Below are positions 58,197 through 64,000 of a stretch of DNA of 64,000 nt, one piece after another (positions within the stretch are counted from its first letter, which is position 1; the number at the start of each line of letters is the position of its first letter). The position numbers were made by a program, and so were the translations under genes. The DNA lies in NCBI GenBank assembly GCA_022036555.1, contig CM039126.1, forward strand, positions 8,538,079 through 8,602,078. The letters run 5' to 3'. Under the pieces are notes generated by a model. The model did not search any database, had not been told where the DNA came from, and was given only the letters and a program-made list of their open reading frames with translations. The DNA is from Microstegium vimineum (lineage: Eukaryota > Streptophyta > Magnoliopsida > Poales > Poaceae).

Positions 58197-59754
58197 CTAA
58201 GATGGTACGAGGTAATTGATGAAAGCTTCTGCCTTAGGAGCCAAAGCTTTAATGTCCTCACGTGTTGCAAGTTCATCGTCCTCAAACTGGAACGCTGGAG
58301 CACAGGTTACACCAACGAACGAATAATGCCGTTCAGGGTCTCTTCCAGGAGTCTTGACAAACACACTTCCATCTTCAGTAAAGGATTCAAGGTCGCAGGT
58401 CAAGAAGGCCCCAAACCATATGTTTGGAGGAACTGTGTACTGTGGTCTCTGGCCCTGTCGCAGATCAGGACCAACGACGGTGGTCTTGATTTGTCCATCA
58501 TTGTGCACCTCAAATACCTGAATGAAGAATGAATGAATGGATGATCTGAGCAGCGTTTTAAAGAATTAGATGTGTCATTTTCAGATAAGTCTGCAGACCG
58601 TGAGAGGTTCTCCTAGGTAGTAATGCCAGGTTTCAGCACAAGGGATGCGGTGCAACCTAGCAATCTCCCCAGCAGGCAGTAGGAAATAGATGGCACTACT
58701 CACGGCTCGATCAACCTTATCTACAACGATTGAAACATAAGTACATAACATTAGTGAATTAGGGAAAAAATAACACAGACAAATCCAGGTCAACCATGGG
58801 TACAATCAAATCAATTTTTAGTGGATATGCTCAGCAAGTCAAGCATATTTATAGTTTAGAAATCAGCAGGATCCAGCTGCAAGGTTACATGAAAACTTGT
58901 TCAAACAACAGGTTACTGATGGCTGCTGCCAATCCTACCAATTTCTTTGACCATCCAATTTAGAGGCATGGAAATCATACATGGTAGTTCCTATAAGCTA
59001 TACTGCAATGCAAATTCAGGATATATTCTAGTTGAAAATAACGGCAAGCCCATAAAAATTCAGACCTCAATTTTCACTGTAACAATAAGGTATTATGGCT
59101 AAATTTTGAAGTTATGATTTAAGTATTATTCCAGATAAGACAAGTGCCAGGAGCCATCTTGGAGCTAATGGCAGCAATTTGCATTTCCCAATCAGTTGGG
59201 AGAACCTGAATCACTGAGCAATGCCTAAAGAATCTGCAGCCGTGACATAGCCAAACAAAAGGCTGATTTGGCTTCACTAAACCATTTTGAGGATCCGAAT
59301 ATGCACTAACAGCACATGATCATCAGATCATGCATTTATTCGAACGAATTTATGCCACTTCTGATAAAAACTAAACAAACTCTGAAGCATGGAGCTATAA
59401 AAACAAATCTACCATCAACCAAATTGCCACCCTTATCCACAAAACGGCAACCGGCTACAACTACTTGCAACAAATAACCAGGTTCCATCCTTCGTAAATC
59501 TCTATTTGTGCAGGTAAAACTAGATCTAAACAAAAGGAAACTTGAGATCAATCAAGATACCTAGTCAATCAAAAGCTTAAAAGTAGCGGCGAGTTATCCA
59601 AGCTTACAGCGGGGCGGGAGAGCGGACGTGGGGAGTGTGATTGAGGGTCACGGAAGGTCTCCAGGTAGAACCCGCCATCGGGGTGGCGCTGCAGATCCAG
59701 AGCGGCGACGATCTCCGCCGCCGTCTTCTCCTCCTCCGCGGTCGAGAGCGCCAT
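58197..59754 (-). CDS. DUF985 (cupin_5) RmlC-like cupin protein
   Basis: Three exons, 59754-59608, 58715-58599 and 58517-58197, all phase 0, encode 194 residues, the usual length for plant DUF985 proteins. Exon 1 begins MALSTAEEEKTAAEIV and includes the family hallmark LQRHPDGGFYLETFRD. Exon 2 has SAIYFLLP, then RLHRIPCAETWHYYLGEPL, the cupin barrel segment with likely ligand-binding His/Glu. Exon 3 has QYTVPPNIWFGAF, then YSFVGVTCAPAFQFEDDELA. The family adopts a jelly-roll fold; its biochemical role in plants is not established, so no substrate is proposed. Intron 2 uses acceptor AAG at 58716-58718. An alternative acceptor a few bases upstream would break the frame. The gene faces the GET1-like gene head to head. 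Confidence 0.93.
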
Positions 59755-60011
59755 GGATTATCTGCCTGGTGGCTTCTTTTTGGGAGTAGTTTGGTACCTT
59801 CTGCTCAGCTCAGCTCAGGTGTCTGATAAACTACCCTGCAGCGACGAGACTGCAGAACCAACGGCCACGATTTATCCACGTGTGCACATGACCTGTCTCG
59901 TTCTGTAGGGTGTATAGCCCACGCAGAGGGAGACCAGAAAGGAACCCCCGGGCCCCGACCGGACCAATCCATCACCATCGCGCCGCCCTAGGTTGGTCGT
60001 CGCCGGCAACA
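59755..60011. promoter_or_regulatory. Shared intergenic promoter between cupin and GET1-like genes
   Basis: Only 257 bp separate the two divergent start codons, so both promoters and leaders must fit here. A ctcagctcagctcaggt repeat at about 59804-59820 and cacgtg-type motifs (ccacgtgtgcac, about 59877) are visible. No TATA is obvious. A bidirectional promoter is inferred from spacing. Confidence 0.55.
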
Positions 60012-62464
60012 ATGTCCCCTTCTGCCATCTTCGTCTTCCTCCTCGTTTGCGCGCTCCATATGCTGGAGTGCATGCTCGATCTCGTGAAGAGGGTCGGTGC
60101 CAACTGCCAAGAAAACTCTGCGCTTTTCTCTCTCTTGTTCAAGATTATTCTTTTGGGCAGAAACATTTTATTTTGGATGAATTGAGGTGGTTCGAATGAA
60201 TCTTTTACGGGGGAAAAAATCTGCCTCCGTGAACATTGGATCTGCCACCTACTGCAATTCCGACATTTTTTTCAGCTAGTTCTGTTCCATTAATGTTGTC
60301 CTGGCCGGTTGATGTTGCAGAGGGGATCAATTTCTGATGAACAGCTCAAACTGCGTGTACAGATCACTGAACTTCTCAAGGAGGCTAGTACTTTGTCAAC
60401 GTAGGGAATCTGGATAGTATTCTCTTATGATACGTAGGAAATCTGGGTAGTATTCTCTTATGATTTTAGCGATTCTGATATACAGCTTTTATTGTAACCT
60501 TTTTGTGCTGCAGGCCCTCAACGTTTGCGCAAGCCGCAAAACTGAAGCGGTTGGCTGGTGCTAAAGAGAAGGAGTTGGCGAAAAGTAAGTGTTGAATTCC
60601 TCAGACAATGCTTGGGTTCTTGCTGTTCTTGATTGCTGAACTCTTTCTTTTGTCCATTTTATAGTGCAAGAGCTGAACATGAAAGGGAAGCAGTCTTTAT
60701 ATGAACAGTATGGAAAAGTTCTGCTGGCCACAAAGGTGCTTCATGATTCGTGTAGTTTATGCTCTCAACTATTTTCTATATACAGTTTGAGGAGTCTCAT
60801 CAGATTCGCATGCAGGTTCTAATCTATGGTGTGCTCATTCTGTGGTTTTGGAGTACTCCAGTAACTACTGTTCCTAAGCACCTTCTCCAGCCCTTCGGTA
60901 TGCCCTTCACCTAGCTAGCAATTTGGTCTGCAGCCTTGTTAATTTCCTGGTGTTCGCACATTTCATTGTATTAGTTTGTTAATCAAATTGGGAAAATATG
61001 TTTTTGTAACGTTTACAACATAAACCCAAAAAGTAACTGTATGCCTACTACAGAAACCATGTTCCCCTTTTCTATAGCTTATAGTATTGAAAATGAGCTT
61101 AAAATTGCAGATAATGATTAGTAATTAGAAGAATACACTGCAGATAGTGGTTTTTACTAATTAGATCAAGACTGAATATTGTTATATACTTATATTGTAC
61201 CCTCTGGATAGCAAATGCTGAAGTTCAGACAATAAAACAATGAGTTATGAACTCACATTTCTAGTCTGGAAGACTAGAACCCCTCCGTCCTAAAATGATC
61301 GATATATTTTATACATGGAAAAGTCAACTTCTGTAAATTTTGACCAAAAGTTATTGAAACTATACACAAGTTTGGCATAAAACTTGCATTAAGAGAATTG
61401 GCATTTCAGTTAATATTGGTTATTTAGCAAATGGAAATATCTTCTAATTGAAATTAAGGGTTAAAGTCTAATTTATATGACTTTTCCCTGACCAGAATAT
61501 GCCTATCATTTTTGGACTAAGGGAGTACTACTGTAGATTTCTCCTGATGTTAAATATGTCCCCTTTTTGTTTATTGAATCTAGTTTATTATATACTATAC
61601 ACTCATAAGTCATCGGAAGTAATAATTTAAAGGGAATCTCAGGGAGGATGTTTTCATGGAGAGGTGTAGATGCATCTACAGGCCGTGTTGTGGTAAGTAC
61701 CAAAAAGTTCTTGGTTTTATCCTCTGTTAAAAGTAACACCTATCCTGATCGAAACTGAGAGTCACTACTCACTGTACAAGATAAACGGTTAAGGTTACCA
61801 AACTAGGCATGGTGATGTCTTATTTCTAAGTTTTAATAAGTTCCAAATGGTGTTTTTTTTTCTCAAACATGCTGGAGAATTGATGTCAATGGGCATTAAG
61901 AAAGAAAATAGTTATGTTACAATAGTTCATCATTTTTAGAGTCTATTTGGGGACTGCTCCACCAATTTCATCATGGTGCTGCTCAAAAAAAAAAAACCTT
62001 GGAGTTTCTACATGTTCCACAAAACATCTAGAGTTCACCCTCAATAACTCTCTCTCTTTTTTCTAGAGAAGAGTTTGAGAAGTTGTTTCTCTTTGACTAA
62101 CAAAGTTGGAAGCGTAGTTGAGAAAATAGAACAGAACAGTCCCAGGCCTTTAAGCATTACACTCCAGCCGTGAAAAATTTGATTACCAACAAATCTCCAA
62201 TCTAATAAGGCCTAGTAGCGACTACCATTCATTGTGAGAGCCATGTGAACCGAGTCATTCTGGTGAATCTTTTTGTTACATGATACATCCTGTGACGCCA
62301 AATATATTTTTTGCAACATTAAGTCTGGGTAAAATTGTAGTTATATTGCCGCGTAATATCTCATTGTGCTGGTGCAGGTTGGAATTCTCCCATGGCTATT
62401 TTTGACCTCTCGTGTCAGCAAGCTACTGAGCGAGAAACTTGCGCCCATATTTCTACATACTTAG
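60012..62464 (+). CDS. GET1: GET1/WRB-like tail-anchored protein insertion receptor subunit
   Basis: An ER membrane protein expected to receive GET3-bound tail-anchored proteins. Exons: 60012-60092, 60321-60400, 60514-60584, 60665-60735, 60816-60897, 61643-61692, 62378-62464, with 173 residues in total. Layout matches the CHD5/WRB/GET1 family: N-terminal membrane segment (about residues 4-22, AIFVFLLVCALHML), a charged cytosolic coiled coil (about 28-100, including ITELLKEASTLSTPSTFAQAAKL and RLAGAKEKELAK) and two C-terminal membrane segments (VLIYGVLILWFW; VGILPWLFLTSRVSKLL). FAQAAKL is a strong family marker. The exon 1 donor (agg|gtcggt) is weak, and the K-R-R-G junction depends on it. Intron 5 contains a Stowaway MITE. 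The start is supported by a hydrophobic segment directly after Met. Confidence 0.92.
61279..61525. mobile_element. Stowaway MITE in GET1-like intron 5 (about 247 bp)
   Basis: The left end is acccctccgtcctaaaatgatcg (slightly altered) and the right end is tcatttttggactaagggag followed by TA. The AT-rich interior contains cttatttagc-like blocks typical of the family. Confidence 0.8.
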
Positions 62465-63042
62465 CTCCTAACAATTTAGTTTTGCCTCTGTTTTTGTTCT
62501 GCAGTTTTGTATGATATATCTCACTCCATCTACATTTATTTAGTTTCCAAAGGAATTGGGATTTTTTAATTGTATAAAGGAACGGGTGGAAGTTACACTA
62601 ATAAGGGTAGTCACTACTCAGAAATGTTCAAGAATCTCCTTAAAGTGCAAGTGGTTAATTACAGGTAGAAAATCAGTTACAGCTGACTGAAGTCGTCAGT
62701 CATGATAGCAACAATATTAAAAAAAAACAAATAATTTAGTAATAACTTAGGGAGCGGATCTAGAACCAATCAATGAACCATGTGGGTTGGGCAAAGATGG
62801 TCGCCACGGGAGTAATAGCGGAATAAGAGCATCTTCAAAAGTAGCTTACTTCGTAAATCTTCATTTGAAGAGTTATTTAATCATCTCTTGATATCTTTTC
62901 ATCCCCCCCCCCCAACAACTTCTCTATATATTTCCATCTGCTTTATATTTGCAGAAATCCAGAATAGAGAGTCATAATATTTGGAGATCTAATTAAAAAA
63001 ATTGTTGAAGGATATTTTTTTTACCAAATCTTTAATGTTATA
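62465..63042. other. Intergenic DNA, no gene seen
   Basis: GET1-like 3' untranslated sequence probably occupies the first few hundred bases. A C10 run occurs at about 62905. No coding signal. Confidence 0.4.
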
Positions 63043-63283
63043 CTCCATTCTAAATCATGTCATTCAAAGAATTTTGGAGAGTCAAAACATTAAGTTTAAA
63101 TAAAATTATAAAAAATTATAAAGATTTATGACATCAAATAGATATACTATGAAAATATAATTGATAAAGAATTCAATGATACTTAGTTAACATTATGAAT
63201 ATTATTATATAAATATAGTTAAACTTGAGATGCTATAACTCTTCAAGATTTTTATAATGACTCATAATTTAGGATGTAGGGAG
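63043..63283. mobile_element. Stowaway MITE upstream of the receptor kinase (241 bp)
   Basis: The left end is ctccattctaaatcatg after TA (63041-63042) and the right end is ctcataatttaggatgtagggag before TA (63284-63285), inverted copies. It lies about 355 bp before the receptor start codon, so within its likely promoter. Confidence 0.82.
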
Positions 63284-63637
63284 TAGATAAGAAGGATATA
63301 GAGAGGTTGGAGAGTGAGGAAATGGATGGAAGAACAAAGAATAATAATCCTGGAGATGATATTAGGATAGCACAAATACAACTCTGCTAGAGATGTTTTG
63401 TTTTGTTTGGTGAGCTGGCTCTTGCTCTGAGTCTTAACGTCCTCACACGCTCGCATGCGCCTTCCCGCCATCCTCGGCTGCCCCTGCCTGCCTATTCCGG
63501 ACAACCTCCCCTGCAGCCGAAGAAACTGAGCCTCGATCGAGAAAGCAAAACCACCCGCGCAACCGTCCTCCCAACCTTAGGGTCGCGCGCCCGACACGGC
63601 GGCCTCCCCTTTCCGGCCGGGCCCCCCTCCTCACGCC

Positions 63638-64000
63638 ATGGCCCCCCCGTCTCGCCACCGCCTTCTCCTCCTCGCCGTCGCCGTCGCCATTGCCGCCGCA
63701 GCGCTCCTAGCAGCCGCCGCCGTCGCTGCGGAGAACAACATGACCGACGTGGACGCGCTGATGCTGCTGAAAAAGTCTTTCACCAACTCCTCCTCGCTCT
63801 CGTCGTGGCTCATCACCGACAAGGAAGGCAGCAAGTCCCCCTGCGCGCCGGGGTCGCACCACTGGCACGGCGTGGTGTGCTCCCGCGGAGTGGTCACCGA
63901 CCTCCGCCTAAGCGGCCTCGAGCTCGGCGGCGCCATCGAAGTCGACGCGCTCTCCAGCTTCCCGAGCCTCAGGTCAATCTCCTTCGCCAGGAACAACTTC
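63638..64000 (+). CDS. Leucine-rich repeat receptor-like kinase, pollen-receptor type (5' part)
   Basis: The frame is open from ATG at 63638 to the window edge (121 residues, incomplete). Residues 1 to about 31 form a signal peptide (Arg, then LLLLAVAVAIAAAALLAAAA). An LRR N-terminal cap follows (DVDALMLLKKSF, SLSSWL, CAPGSHHWHGVVC with paired Cys), and then the first repeats (VTDLRLSGLELGGAI, FPSLRSISFARNNF). The arrangement and wording resemble plant PRK (pollen receptor-like kinase) subfamily III proteins, which sit in the plasma membrane with about five or six LRRs. The kinase part lies outside the window, so the subfamily call is provisional. Confidence 0.85.
   Translation, partial: MAPPSRHRLLLLAVAVAIAAAALLAAAAVAAENNMTDVDALMLLKKSFTNSSSLSSWLITDKEGSKSPCAPGSHHWHGVVCSRGVVTDLRLSGLELGGAIEVDALSSFPSLRSISFARNNF

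Overview
The window is nuclear DNA from a grass (Poaceae). An Andropogoneae-type genome (sorghum, sugarcane or maize relatives) is the best guess. Genes are intron-rich with GT-AG junctions, GC-rich 5' ends and plant-specific products. Intergenic DNA is packed with Stowaway, Tourist, CACTA, Mutator and hAT-type elements, tRNA-derived SINEs and LTR-retrotransposon DNA. The species cannot be fixed from sequence alone, and nothing looks bacterial or organellar.

Layout. 1-11.3 kb is transposon territory. It is dominated by a large decayed Mutator-like composite carrying a Ulp1/C48 peptidase-like gene (+ strand, 3.1-6.3 kb), an inverted partial copy of that gene (6.65-7.24 kb) and a convergent FAR1/MURA-type transposase pseudogene (- strand, 10.1-7.3 kb). 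11.3-22.2 kb is gene-free, with MITEs, a 1.1-kb CACTA element and tandem repeats. 22.2-30.3 kb is a 13-exon activator-type AUXIN RESPONSE FACTOR of the ARF7/ARF19 clade, with a short uORF in its leader and nested transposons in intron 10. 31.6-34.6 kb holds a small element with an intact two-exon Myb/SANT-like protein gene. 34.6-43.2 kb is the chloroplast co-chaperonin CPN20/CPN21 gene, whose fourth intron contains a 4.8-kb truncated LTR retrotransposon with a 5-bp target duplication. 43.2-54 kb is gene-free, with MITEs, two SINEs, hAT-like repeats and microsatellites. 54.26-54.90 kb is an intronless AP2/ERF factor. 54.9-58.2 kb is repeat DNA. 58.2-62.5 kb is a head-to-head pair: a DUF985 cupin gene (- strand) and a GET1/WRB-like gene (+ strand), with only 257 bp between start codons. 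A receptor-like kinase gene of the pollen-receptor type begins at 63,638 and runs off the right edge.

The host genes belong to unrelated pathways (auxin transcriptional response, plastid protein folding, AP2/ERF transcription, cupin metabolism, tail-anchored protein insertion, receptor signalling), so this is ordinary plant gene order with no operon logic. The most interesting structure is the left-hand composite. It combines a transposase pseudogene, a protease-like pseudogene whose predicted catalytic Cys codon reads Tyr, transition-type nonsense changes and an inverted duplication that could fold into a long hairpin RNA.
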